Origin: Leucobacter triazinivorans | Lineage (GTDB): Bacteria > Actinomycetota > Actinomycetes > Actinomycetales > Microbacteriaceae | Direction: 5' to 3' | DNA length: 64,000 nt | Assembly: GCF_004208635.1 (NCBI RefSeq) | Contig: NZ_CP035806.1 | Span: 1,922,001 to 1,986,000, forward strand | In this document: in pieces, positions 46,810 through 55,076 of the stretch | Layout of the letters: the number at the start of each line of letters is the position of its first letter | Numbering within the stretch: the first letter of the stretch is position 1 | Notes under the pieces: model-generated | Told to the model about the DNA's origin: nothing | Database searches by the model: none | What the model saw: the letters and a program-made list of their open reading frames with translations, nothing else | Made by a program: the position numbers and the translations under genes

Positions 46810-47772
46810 GTGGACTTCTTCGAAACGATACTCTGGCCGCTGCGCTGGCTCGTCGAGCTCGTGCTGTGGGCATGGCACTGGCTGTTCACGGCGATCGGCA
46901 TGGATCCGGCCTCGGGTGTCACCTGGGTGCTCTCGATCATCGGGCTCGTCGTCGTCGTCCGATCCGCCCTTATTCCGGTGACGGTGCGACAGATCAAGTC
47001 CCAGCGCCGCATGATGGACCTTGCGCCGGACATGAAGAAGATCCAGGACAAGTACAAGGGCAAGAAGGATCAGTTCTCCCGCGAGGCGATGAGCCGGGAG
47101 ACGATGGCGCTCTACAAGAAGCACGGGACGAACCCGTTCGCTTCGTGCCTGCCGATCCTCATCCAGATGCCGGTGTTCTTCTCGCTGTTCTACGTGCTGC
47201 GCCACGCGTCCGAGAACAAGCCGGGCATCGGGTTCATGAACGAGGAGCTCACGCAGAGCTTCAATGCGGCGAGCATCTTCGGTGCGCCGCTGAAGATGAC
47301 CTTCACCCAGGGCTGGGAGAGCGGCAACTGGATGGTCGTCGCGCTGCTCGGCGCCATCATGGTGCTCATGATCGCATCGCAGTTCTTCACGCAGCTGCAG
47401 ATCATGTCGAAGAACGTCTCGGACGAGACGAAGAATTCGCCGATGTACCGGCAGCAGAAGATCCTGCTCTACATCATCCCCTTCGCGTTCCTCTTCTCCG
47501 GCGTCGCGTTCCCGCTCGCACTCAACATCTACTGGTTCAGCTCGAACCTGTGGACCATGGGGCAGCAGGCGATCGTGATCAACACGATGCCCACGCCCGG
47601 TAGCGAAGCCTGGCGAAAGCGTCAGGAGCGCCTCAAGGCCAAGGGTAAGATGACCGATGACGAGAAGCGGGCGAAAGCGCTCGGGCAGGATCCTGCGGCT
47701 GCGCCGGAGCCGCAGCAGGGTCAGCGCCAGCAGCCCATGAGCGCGAAGCGCTCCAAGAAGAAGAACAAGTGA
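46810..47772 (+). CDS. yidC: Membrane protein insertase YidC
   Basis: The 320-residue protein is the short actinobacterial YidC, without the large periplasmic domain of Gram-negatives. Core blocks are FETILWPLRWLVELVLW, KKIQDKYKGKKDQFSREAMSRETMALYKKHGTNPFASCLPILIQMPVFFSLF, PFAFLFSGVAFPLALNIYWFSSNLWTMGQQ, and a basic C-terminal tail. It inserts proteins into the plasma membrane alone or with SecYEG. The start is GTG at 46810. Its stop overlaps the next gene. Confidence 0.97.
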   Translation: MDFFETILWPLRWLVELVLWAWHWLFTAIGMDPASGVTWVLSIIGLVVVVRSALIPVTVRQIKSQRRMMDLAPDMKKIQDKYKGKKDQFSREAMSRETMALYKKHGTNPFASCLPILIQMPVFFSLFYVLRHASENKPGIGFMNEELTQSFNAASIFGAPLKMTFTQGWESGNWMVVALLGAIMVLMIASQFFTQLQIMSKNVSDETKNSPMYRQQKILLYIIPFAFLFSGVAFPLALNIYWFSSNLWTMGQQAIVINTMPTPGSEAWRKRQERLKAKGKMTDDEKRAKALGQDPAAAPEPQQGQRQQPMSAKRSKKKNK

Positions 47773-48284
47773 GGGCCACTGTGAGCACGGAGCGGGCTGA
47801 CGAGAAGCTGAGCCACGATGAACCCGACCTCGAAGAGCTCGAGGTCGACGGTGATCTCGCAGCCGACTACATCGAGGGGCTGCTCGACATCGCCGATCTC
47901 GACGGTGATCTCGACATCGATGTCGCCAACGGTCGCGCCTACGTGTCGGTCAACGGCGGGGGCGAGGATCTCGATCGGATCGCTGGGCCCGACGTCGTAC
48001 AGGCGCTGCAGGATCTGACGCGCCTCGCCGTGCAGGCGAAGACCGGGCGGTTCTCTCGGCTCATCGTGGACGTCGCCGGATCGCGAGATTCCCGCGCCGC
48101 AGAGCTGAAGGGCATGGTAGACGCCGCGATCGCGCAGATCGCGGCCGGCCGCGATCGGGTCGAGCTCGAGCCCATGTCATCGTACGAGCGCAAGCTGGTG
48201 CACGACGAGGTGGCCGATCGCGGCTATCACTCGCAGTCCCGTGGAGAGGGACGGGACCGTCGGCTCGTCATCAGCCGAGCGTGA
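47769..48284 (+). CDS. khpB: KhpB/Jag-like RNA-binding protein (KH and R3H domains)
   Basis: The 171-residue protein lacks the N-terminal Jag_N domain and consists of a KH-like region (residues 30-105, DYIEGLLDIADLDGDLDIDV..ALQDLTRLAVQAKTG) and an R3H domain (residues 110-165, ending LEPMSSYERKLVHDEVADRGYHSQSRGEGRDRRLVIS). It binds RNA and in other bacteria influences cell division. The GTG at 47769 overlaps the yidC stop; GTG 47781 with GAGGG before it is an alternative start. Confidence 0.93.
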   Translation: MRATVSTERADEKLSHDEPDLEELEVDGDLAADYIEGLLDIADLDGDLDIDVANGRAYVSVNGGGEDLDRIAGPDVVQALQDLTRLAVQAKTGRFSRLIVDVAGSRDSRAAELKGMVDAAIAQIAAGRDRVELEPMSSYERKLVHDEVADRGYHSQSRGEGRDRRLVISRA

Positions 48285-48291
48285 TGCCACC

Positions 48292-48315
48292 GACCCGTTT
48301 CACGTGAAACGGGTC
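48292..48315. promoter_or_regulatory. parS site within a 24-bp perfect palindrome
   Basis: Arms GACCCG and CGGGTC flank the centre TTTCACGTGAAA, all of it perfectly palindromic. The inner 14 bases equal those of parS (TGTTTCACGTGAAACA). It lies 7 bases past khpB and 90 bases before rsmG, about 750 bases before parA. It may also act as a hairpin in the mRNA. Confidence 0.85.
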
Positions 48316-48406
48316 GAGCCAGAGCTCTCAGCAGCACTCCCCTCGCCCGGAAGTCGCTGCGAACGGGCGCGCTGCGCGCTCGCGCAGTCGAAGTGATGAG
48401 GACGTA

Positions 48407-49048
48407 ATGACGGTAGGACTCGAGCCCGAGCCCGCGGCGGCGGCCGCCATCGCGGGAGACCGCATCGATGTGCTGCGCGAATTCGCGCACGAGCTCGGGG
48501 CGCGCGGCGAGAAATTGGGTCTCATCGGACCGCTCGAGCCGCCGCGGCTGTGGACCCGGCATCTGCTCAACAGCGCAGTGCTCGCGCCGCTCGTGGCGCC
48601 GGAGGCGCAAGTGGCAGATATCGGCACGGGCGGGGGGATGCCCGGACTCGTTCTGGCGATCGTCAGGCCAGACGCGCGCTTCCGGCTGATCGAACCCATG
48701 GAGCGCCGCTGCACCTGGTTGAACGAGCAGATCGAGCGGCTCGGCCTCCGGAATGCCGAGGTGCTGCGGGGCCGCGCCGAGGAGTATCACGGCGCGTTCG
48801 AGGTGGACCAGGTCACCGCGCGAGCCGTGACCGCGCTCCGCAAGCTCGTGCCGCTGACCGCTCCCCTGCTCCGGGACGGCGGAGAGATGCTTTTTCTCAA
48901 GGGGACGTCGGTCGAGAGCGAGATCGACGCTGCCGAGAAGGTGCTGCGCAAGCATCGCGTGCGCGAGAGTGCGGTCGACGAGCTCGGGGTCGGGCTTCTG
49001 GATGAGACGACCCGGGTGTTTCGGGCTAAAATCGATAGACATGGCTGA
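48407..49048 (+). CDS. rsmG: 16S rRNA (guanine(527)-N7)-methyltransferase
   Basis: The 213-residue SAM-dependent enzyme methylates G527 of 16S rRNA. Motif I is ADIGTGGGMPGLVLAI, with the N-terminal LWTRHLLNSAVLAPL and VDQVTARAVTALRKLVPL. Loss of rsmG gives low-level streptomycin resistance in other bacteria. The stop lies within the start of parA. Confidence 0.96.
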   Translation: MTVGLEPEPAAAAAIAGDRIDVLREFAHELGARGEKLGLIGPLEPPRLWTRHLLNSAVLAPLVAPEAQVADIGTGGGMPGLVLAIVRPDARFRLIEPMERRCTWLNEQIERLGLRNAEVLRGRAEEYHGAFEVDQVTARAVTALRKLVPLTAPLLRDGGEMLFLKGTSVESEIDAAEKVLRKHRVRESAVDELGVGLLDETTRVFRAKIDRHG

Positions 49049-49955
49049 AGCGGAGAAGTCGCTCGTCGGCGACCACCTCGTCGACAAGATCAGGCGACGC
49101 CGCAAACTCGCCGAGACGGTCTCCCCGCTGCCCGAGCAGCCGCGGGTGATCACCGTGTCGAACCAGAAGGGTGGGGTCGGCAAGACCACGACCACGGTCA
49201 ACCTGGCGTCTGCTCTGGCGCGACGCGGTGCGAACGTGCTCGTCATCGATCTCGATCCCCAGGGCAACGCCTCGACGGCGCTCGGTGTGCCCCATCGCCC
49301 TGAGGTGACGAGCGTCTACGATGTGCTGCTCGGCGACAGCGGGCTCGCGGACGCGCTGCAGACGACCACCGATCACGAGAATCTCGACTGCGTGCCGTCG
49401 ACGATCAATCTGGCGGGCGCCGAGATCGAACTCGTCTCGCTCGTGGCGCGGGAGCAGCGCCTGCGCACCGCGCTGCAGACGTTCCTCGCAGAGTCCGAGC
49501 GCAGTTATCACTACGTTTTCATCGATTGCCCGCCCTCGCTCGGGTTGCTCACGGTCAACGCCTTTGTCGCCGCAGATGAGGTGCTCATCCCTATTCAGTG
49601 CGAGTACTACGCACTCGAGGGGCTCAGCCAGCTGCTCGGCAACATTCAACTCATCCAGAAGCACTTGAATCCCGAGCTGCGGATCTCGACGATCCTGTTG
49701 ACGATGTACGACGCGCGCACCAACCTCGCGCAGGAGGTGGCGGGCGAGGTGCGTGCGCACTTCCCGGAGCAGGTGCTGAACGCGGTGATTCCGCGTTCCG
49801 TGCGCATCTCGGAGGCGCCCAGCTACGGGCAGACGGTTCACGCCTACGACGGAGCGTCGATCGGGGGCCTCGCCTATCTGGAGGCGGCCGCCGAAATGGC
49901 CGAACGGGGTTCCGGGGTGCCGGAACGCATCAGTACTCAGAACGGAGAGGCGTAG
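49041..49955 (+). CDS. parA: Chromosome partitioning ATPase ParA (Soj)
   Basis: The 304-residue ATPase has the deviant Walker A KGGVGKTTT (from Lys43) and the signature DLDPQGNASTALG, with VFIDCPPSLGLLT. It forms a gradient on the nucleoid that pulls ParB-parS complexes. I chose ATG 49041, because TAAAAT lies 8 bases before it and the longer frame to 48969 lacks support. The start overlaps the rsmG stop by 8 bases. parB follows after 3 bases. Confidence 0.97.
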   Translation: MAEAEKSLVGDHLVDKIRRRRKLAETVSPLPEQPRVITVSNQKGGVGKTTTTVNLASALARRGANVLVIDLDPQGNASTALGVPHRPEVTSVYDVLLGDSGLADALQTTTDHENLDCVPSTINLAGAEIELVSLVAREQRLRTALQTFLAESERSYHYVFIDCPPSLGLLTVNAFVAADEVLIPIQCEYYALEGLSQLLGNIQLIQKHLNPELRISTILLTMYDARTNLAQEVAGEVRAHFPEQVLNAVIPRSVRISEAPSYGQTVHAYDGASIGGLAYLEAAAEMAERGSGVPERISTQNGEA

Positions 49956-49958
49956 TTC

Positions 49959-50975
49959 ATGGCGACGAAGAAGCGAGGCGGGCTCGGCCGCGGGATCGGC
50001 GCGCTCATTCCGCAGTCGCCCTCGAACGGAGAGCGCCCGGTCGACGTGTTCTTCCCTGCCGGCGGCAGCGCGACCGCCCCGGTCGACGTGAGCGCCGAAC
50101 CGGTCGAGGTGCCTACGGAGTCCGTCGAGACCGAGCGCGCGGCGGACCTGCAGGAGGTGCCGGGAGCGCAGTTGACCCGCTTGCCGGTCGCCGACATCGT
50201 CCCGAACCGCTCGCAGCCGCGCGTCGAGTTCGACGAGGAGGCGCTCGATGAGCTGACGCACAGCGTGCGGGAGTTCGGCGTCTTCCAGCCGGTGGTGGTG
50301 CGAGCGATCGAACCCGCGCCGACGGCGGGTGAACCGCGCTACGAGCTCATCATGGGCGAGCGCCGCCTGAGGGCCTCGAAGCGCGCCGGTCTCGAGACCA
50401 TTCCGGCCATCGTGCGCAGCACCGCCGACGAGCACATGCTGCGCGACGCCCTGCTCGAGAACCTGCATCGAGCCCAGCTCAACCCGCTCGAAGAGGCATC
50501 CGCCTACCAGCAGCTCCTCGCGGACTTCGGCATCACCCAAGAGCAGCTCGCCGAGCGCATCGGACGTTCGCGTCCGCAGATCTCCAACACGATTCGCCTG
50601 CTGCGGCTCCCCGAGCCCGTGCAGACCCGGGTGGCCGCGGGAGTGCTCTCCGCCGGACATGCGCGGGCGATCCTCTCGCTCGACGGCGACGGCGAGGCGA
50701 TGCAGCGCCTGGCAGACAAGATCGTCAACGAGGGGCTCTCGGTGCGTGCTGCGGAGGCGGCGGCTTCGGAGGAGCCGAAGCGGCGCACACCCAAACCGCG
50801 GGCGGGCGGGGTGCAGGCCCAGCTCGGAGAGATCGCCGAGCGTCTCGGGGATCGGTTCCACACGCGCGTCGCCGTGAAGCTCGGGGCCAAGAAGGGCCAG
50901 ATCATCATCGATTTCGCGACGATTGCGGATCTCAAGCGCATTCTCTCGGAACTCGACGACCCCGGGTTCGGGTGA
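49959..50975 (+). CDS. parB: Chromosome partitioning protein ParB (Spo0J)
   Basis: The 338-residue CTP-dependent clamp loads at parS. An N-terminal ParA-stimulating peptide (MATKKRGGLGRGIGALIP) leads to a linker. Next are the CTPase domain (PNRSQPRVEFDEEALDELTHSVREFGVFQPVVVR and GERRLRASKRAG), the helix-turn-helix (TQEQLAERIGRSRPQISNTIRLLRLPE) and a C-terminal dimerisation domain. Four parS-like sites lie within 11 kb. Confidence 0.98.
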   Translation: MATKKRGGLGRGIGALIPQSPSNGERPVDVFFPAGGSATAPVDVSAEPVEVPTESVETERAADLQEVPGAQLTRLPVADIVPNRSQPRVEFDEEALDELTHSVREFGVFQPVVVRAIEPAPTAGEPRYELIMGERRLRASKRAGLETIPAIVRSTADEHMLRDALLENLHRAQLNPLEEASAYQQLLADFGITQEQLAERIGRSRPQISNTIRLLRLPEPVQTRVAAGVLSAGHARAILSLDGDGEAMQRLADKIVNEGLSVRAAEAAASEEPKRRTPKPRAGGVQAQLGEIAERLGDRFHTRVAVKLGAKKGQIIIDFATIADLKRILSELDDPGFG

Positions 50976-51097
50976 TCCCGTACGCACGTGGGCGTGAGCG
51001 ACTCGGATCGAGACTCAGAACACCAGAATCGTCACCGCTGAGCGCGGAGTAGCCCAGCAGGGACCGCGCGTCGACTGAGCGCCTGGGGCCCTGGTTT

Positions 51098-51167
51098 CGA
51101 CTCCGCTCAACCGGGGGGTGCGCGCCGACTCCGCTCAACCCTCGTGCGGGATTCGACTCCGCTCGAG
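51098..51167. repeat. Three short direct repeats with an exact 28-base period
   Basis: CGACTCCGCTCAACC starts at 51098 and 51126, and the related CGACTCCGCTCGAG at 51154, each 28 bases apart. The 13-base stretches between copies differ. A degenerate copy is at 51072. It lies between convergent parB and trxA and resembles Microbacteriaceae intergenic repeats. Confidence 0.7.
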
Positions 51168-51195
51168 TGGCGCCCGGGGGCGCGCTGCCCGGCAC

Positions 51196-51232
51196 TTCCC
51201 TCGCGGCCGATACGAATCCCGCCGCGAGGGAA
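51196..51232 (-). terminator. Hairpin after trxA (probably also ends parB transcripts)
   Basis: TTCCCTCGCGGC at 51196-51207 pairs perfectly with GCCGCGAGGGAA at 51221-51232 (12-bp stem, 13-base loop). It lies 7 bases past the trxA stop. No U-tract follows on either strand, as often in high-GC Actinobacteria. Confidence 0.65.
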
Positions 51233-51239
51233 GAACGGC

Positions 51240-51563
51240 TCAGATGATCCCGTTGAGGTGCTCCTCGATCATCGGCTTCGGCATCGCACCGATGATCTCG
51301 CGCACTTCCTCGCCGTTCTTGAAGACCTTCATCGCGGGGATGGAGGTGATGCGGTACTGGGCCGCGAGGTTCGGGTTCTCGTCGACGTTCAGCTTCACGA
51401 TGCGCAGCTTGCCGTCTTGCTCGGCGGCGATCTGGTCGAGCACCGGCGCTACGGCGCGGCAGGGACCGCACCAGGCGGCCCAGAAATCGACCAGTACGGG
51501 GATCTCGCTCTGCAGGACGACCTTCTCGAAGGTCTGCTCGTCGACGTTGATGGGCTCACTCAT
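51240..51563 (-). CDS. trxA: Thioredoxin
   Basis: The 107-residue protein is a general disulfide reductant. The active site WCGPC is at residues 31-35, with the family ends FWAAWCGPCRAVAPVLDQIA and cis-Pro region ITSIPAMKVFKNGEEV. The start is ATG 51563. It follows trxB with 35 bases between, so the reductase and its substrate are co-transcribed. Confidence 0.97.
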   Translation of the reverse strand: MSEPINVDEQTFEKVVLQSEIPVLVDFWAAWCGPCRAVAPVLDQIAAEQDGKLRIVKLNVDENPNLAAQYRITSIPAMKVFKNGEEVREIIGAMPKPMIEEHLNGII

Positions 51564-51598
51564 ATTGGCTCCTCTGTTCCTCGGAATGTGTGCGGAGA

Positions 51599-52585
51599 TC
51601 AGCGCTCGACGAGCGCCTCCACCTCGACTCGGTCCAACTCGACGATCTCGGGCTCCGCGTGATCGTCGATCGCCGCGAGGTAGTGCTCGGCGTCGAGTGC
51701 CGCCACAGTGCCCGAGGCCGCAGCCGTGATGGCCTGACGGTAGGTCGGGTCGACCACGTCGCCCGCCGCGAAGACGCCGCGCGACGACGTGCGCGAGCTG
51801 CGCCCCTCGACGGCGACGGTGCCGTCCGCGGTCAGATCGAGCTTGCCGTGCACCAGGTGGGTGCGCGGATCGTTGCCGATCGCGATGAACAGGCCGTCGA
51901 GAGCGAGCTCGCTCTCCGCGCCGTCGACCGTGCTGCGCAGGGTCACGCCGGTGACCTGGCTCTCGCCCTGGATGCCGGCGATCTCCGCGTTCCACACGAA
52001 CTCGATCTTCTCGTTGTCGAAGGCGCGCTGCTGCATGATCTTCGAGGCCTTGAGCTCTTCGCGGCGATGGATCACGTAGACCTTGTCGGCGAATCGGGTG
52101 AGGAAGGTGGCCTCTTCCATGGCCGAATCGCCTCCGCCGACCACGGCGATGGTCTTCTCCCGGAAGAAGAATCCGTCGCAGGTCGCGCACCACGAGACGC
52201 CGTGACCGGAGAGGCGATCCTCGTCGGGCAGGCCCAGCTTGCGATAGGCGGACCCGGTCGCGTAGATCACGGTGCGCGCCTCGTGCACCGTGCCGTCACC
52301 GGCGGTGAGCCGCTTGACCGCGCCGGAGAAGTCGACCTCCACCACATCGTCGTATACCACCTCGGTGCCGAACCGCTCGGCCTGCTCCTGCATCTTCTGC
52401 ATGAGGTCGGGGCCCTGGATGCCCTCCGGGAACCCGGGGAAGTTCTCGACCTCGGTGGTGTTCATCAGTTCGCCGCCGATGGCGACGGAGCTCGCGAAGA
52501 GCACCGGCTTGAGGCCGGCGCGCGCGGCGTAGATGGCCGCCGTGAAACCGGCGGGACCGGAACCGATGATGATGATCTGATGCAT
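51599..52585 (-). CDS. trxB: Thioredoxin-disulfide reductase
   Basis: The 328-residue flavoprotein transfers electrons from NADPH to thioredoxin. It has an FAD-binding GSGPAGFTAA (residues 8-17), redox pair Cys133/Cys136 in SWCATCDGFFF, and NADPH-binding VVGGGDSAMEEA. The C-terminal FAD block reads GVFAAGDVVDPTYRQAITAAASG. I chose ATG 52585, with GAGGAG before it. TAGTAT at 52682-52677 (minus) may be its -10 box. Confidence 0.97.
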   Translation of the reverse strand: MHQIIIIGSGPAGFTAAIYAARAGLKPVLFASSVAIGGELMNTTEVENFPGFPEGIQGPDLMQKMQEQAERFGTEVVYDDVVEVDFSGAVKRLTAGDGTVHEARTVIYATGSAYRKLGLPDEDRLSGHGVSWCATCDGFFFREKTIAVVGGGDSAMEEATFLTRFADKVYVIHRREELKASKIMQQRAFDNEKIEFVWNAEIAGIQGESQVTGVTLRSTVDGAESELALDGLFIAIGNDPRTHLVHGKLDLTADGTVAVEGRSSRTSSRGVFAAGDVVDPTYRQAITAAASGTVAALDAEHYLAAIDDHAEPEIVELDRVEVEALVER

Positions 52586-52690
52586 GGGGCTCCTCGCGCG
52601 CAGTGCGGTTCTGACGCGGCCGGGGCCGCGCGGGCTGGATCGGGGTGCGGTCGTGACCGCGCAGGTGGTACAACCCATACTAGGGCGGCC

Positions 52691-55009
52691 CTATTCCGCG
52701 GTGCCGACTGCATCTGCGCTGCGGGCGTCCGTGGGTGCACCGCGTACCGATGCATCGGCGTCCTCCGCGGCTCCCCGGTCACCGCCGGCCCCGAGCCGTC
52801 GTCTGCGCCGCACGCTGCGCCAGGTGCCGAAGCCGAGCAGCAGCGCGGCGAGGGATCCGATCGTCCACAGCGCGATCGTCTCGAAGCTGCTGCGAATGGA
52901 GACGGGAAGCGTGCTCGTGTACACGGTCGGGTCGCCCCCGGCGGCCGAGACGGTGACCACGAGGCCCGACTCCCCCGACGAGACGCGGCTGCGCACGGGC
53001 ACGAGCACCCGTTCGGTGGCCTCGGCGGGGACCACGACATCCGGGAACCGGCGTTCGGGTACTGAGAGCGCGGCCGAGGAGGGTTCGACCTGCACGGCGA
53101 CGATCGCGTCGAAGGGGAGGGCATTGCGCAGTTGCACCGGCACCCGGGTCGAGCTTCCGACCAGCTGGGTGTGCTCGGTGCTGATCACGCGCACCCCCTC
53201 GAGCAGCTCCGCGTCGCGCTCGCGGAACTGCGCGGCCACGCTGTCGAAGTCGACATCGGGTGCTGCGTAGCGCGTGCTGAAGAGTTCGAGCAGACGTGCG
53301 CGCTGATAGCCGCTGAGATACTCGGGGTGCACGAGCACCGCGCCCAGCTCGGTCACGGAGGACTCGCGGTTCGCAGCGGAGCGCAGCAGCTCGAGGCGCT
53401 CTTCGCTGGTGCCACCGGCACGCAGAGCGGCGCGGCCCTCGGGTAGTTCCGAGGCTGCGACGGGTTCGACCCAGTCGAAGGAGGAGAGCAGCTCCAGTAG
53501 CTGCGCGGGATCCTGCGACTCCCCCGCGGCCCCGCGGTCGAGACCGAGCAGCAGACCGGGGGCGCCCTCCTGCGCCGCGAACGCGAGTCGGGCCGTGAGC
53601 CACGCGGCGCCCGCTGAGCGCTCGGCCGCCGTGTTCCCCGCGAGGGCGGCCCGTGCATCCGTGCCGAGCGCGTCGTCGGTGATCAGCACGCCGCTGCCCG
53701 AGATGCGAGTGCGCACTGCGTCCGAAGCGGTGGCGTTGCCCGATCCGAGCACGACCGTGTCGATGCCGGAGGCCTGGAGCAGCTCGAGAGTCGCCGTGTC
53801 GACGGCACCGTTCGCAGGCCACGCGATCGCCTCCCCCCGCGGCCAGTCCAGAAGCTCCTCGAGAGTGGGCAGCGTCTGCGCCTCCGGGTCCTCTGCTTCC
53901 GCACCCGGATCCTCCTGAGCCGCATCGCCCGCGTCGTCGGCATCGCCCGCATCGCCCGCGTCGTCGGCCGAGGCGTCGGCAGCGTCTTCGGGCCTGACGT
54001 CGTCCGCGCCCCCCGTGCCCGTATCCGCTGCCCCGTCCGCACCCGGGCTCGCGTTGCCGCCCTCGGGAGGCGGCGGAAAGCTGCCGAAGCGCGAGACGAA
54101 GTCGAGACTGCTCGGTGCGAGCAGCGACGTGTAGCCGAGCGCGGCCTGGGCCGCTGGATCCGCATCGGCGAACTGCAGGAGGAAGCCGGGCAGCGCGCTC
54201 TGCTCCAGACGCGTGAGGAACTGTCGAGAGCTTTCCGGCGCATCGTCGCCGTACGCTCGGATCCCGGCGATGACGCGCGGATCGATGGCCAGCGTGGCGC
54301 GGTGGGCGCGTGCGGCGGTGAGCAGTCGATCCCAGACCGGGACGAGTTCGTCGAGCTGGCTGCGCGTGGGGAGCGTGCGGATCTCCGATGGGAGTGCGAA
54401 CGGCACGAGCACCCCGAGCGGCAGGCTGCTGCCCGTGCCCGGGGACTCGGCGCCCGCGGTGTCTGAGCCGCCACCCGTCGCCGCAGGGCCGCGCCACACC
54501 ACGGGGGTGAACGCCGTGACGCTCGGCGCGGTCGTCGCGCCGGACGTGTCGGAGGTGTCCGGGGTGTCGGGGGTGAACGAGGCCCGCACGGCGTAGACGC
54601 CGCGCGCGCTGAGCGCAGGCAGCTCGTCCAGGGGCACGGTGACGGCGGAGGTCTGCTCGCTCTCGGGAGCCGTCTCCCCGACGCGCGACTCGGCGAGGTG
54701 CACCGTCGGGGCGGCGGGCTCGGCGCTCAGCTCCTCGGGCGACTGCGCCGCCTGCATCGCGATGCGCACCTCGATCGTGCCGCTCGGGATCGCCGCCTCC
54801 CCCGTGTTGCGGATCAGCACGTCGAACGCGGCGTCGGCTCCCTCGCCGATCACCGGATCCTGCGGCGCGACGACGAGCTCCGCCGTGAGCGGCCGAGGAT
54901 CCGCCGGCTCGGACTCCGCCAGTGCCGGCGTCGCCGGCCCGGCCAGCACGCCGAGGGCGAGCAGCGCGGCGCAGGACGCGCGAGTGCGACGCCGACGAGC
55001 AGAGGACAT
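52691..55009 (-). CDS. DUF6049 family exported membrane protein
   Basis: The protein is about 772 residues. It has a signal peptide (SSARRRRTRASCAALLALGVLAGPATPALA), then a large extracytoplasmic region of beta-rich domains (residues 35-170 and 540-690) around a helical middle. The middle contains an Asp/Ala-rich low-complexity insert (residues 330-400). One C-terminal membrane helix (TIALWTIGSLAALLLGFGTW) and a basic tail follow. It matches the DUF6049 family that lies beside murJ and trxB in other Actinobacteria; the role is unknown. ATG 55009 is favoured over 55039 by TAGACT 7 bases before it. Confidence 0.83.
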   Translation of the reverse strand: MSSARRRRTRASCAALLALGVLAGPATPALAESEPADPRPLTAELVVAPQDPVIGEGADAAFDVLIRNTGEAAIPSGTIEVRIAMQAAQSPEELSAEPAAPTVHLAESRVGETAPESEQTSAVTVPLDELPALSARGVYAVRASFTPDTPDTSDTSGATTAPSVTAFTPVVWRGPAATGGGSDTAGAESPGTGSSLPLGVLVPFALPSEIRTLPTRSQLDELVPVWDRLLTAARAHRATLAIDPRVIAGIRAYGDDAPESSRQFLTRLEQSALPGFLLQFADADPAAQAALGYTSLLAPSSLDFVSRFGSFPPPPEGGNASPGADGAADTGTGGADDVRPEDAADASADDAGDAGDADDAGDAAQEDPGAEAEDPEAQTLPTLEELLDWPRGEAIAWPANGAVDTATLELLQASGIDTVVLGSGNATASDAVRTRISGSGVLITDDALGTDARAALAGNTAAERSAGAAWLTARLAFAAQEGAPGLLLGLDRGAAGESQDPAQLLELLSSFDWVEPVAASELPEGRAALRAGGTSEERLELLRSAANRESSVTELGAVLVHPEYLSGYQRARLLELFSTRYAAPDVDFDSVAAQFRERDAELLEGVRVISTEHTQLVGSSTRVPVQLRNALPFDAIVAVQVEPSSAALSVPERRFPDVVVPAEATERVLVPVRSRVSSGESGLVVTVSAAGGDPTVYTSTLPVSIRSSFETIALWTIGSLAALLLGFGTWRSVRRRRRLGAGGDRGAAEDADASVRGAPTDARSADAVGTAE

Positions 55010-55076
55010 GACGCCCAGTCTATGGACCGACGCTGACACGCATCCGAGGCCGCGGATCCCCCGCTACGCTGGGAGG

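Noticed and set aside
51098..51167. Possible CRISPR array (repeats with constant period)
   Set aside because: Only three short copies (15 bases) with 13-base spacers, and no cas genes nearby. The units look like an intergenic repeat family.
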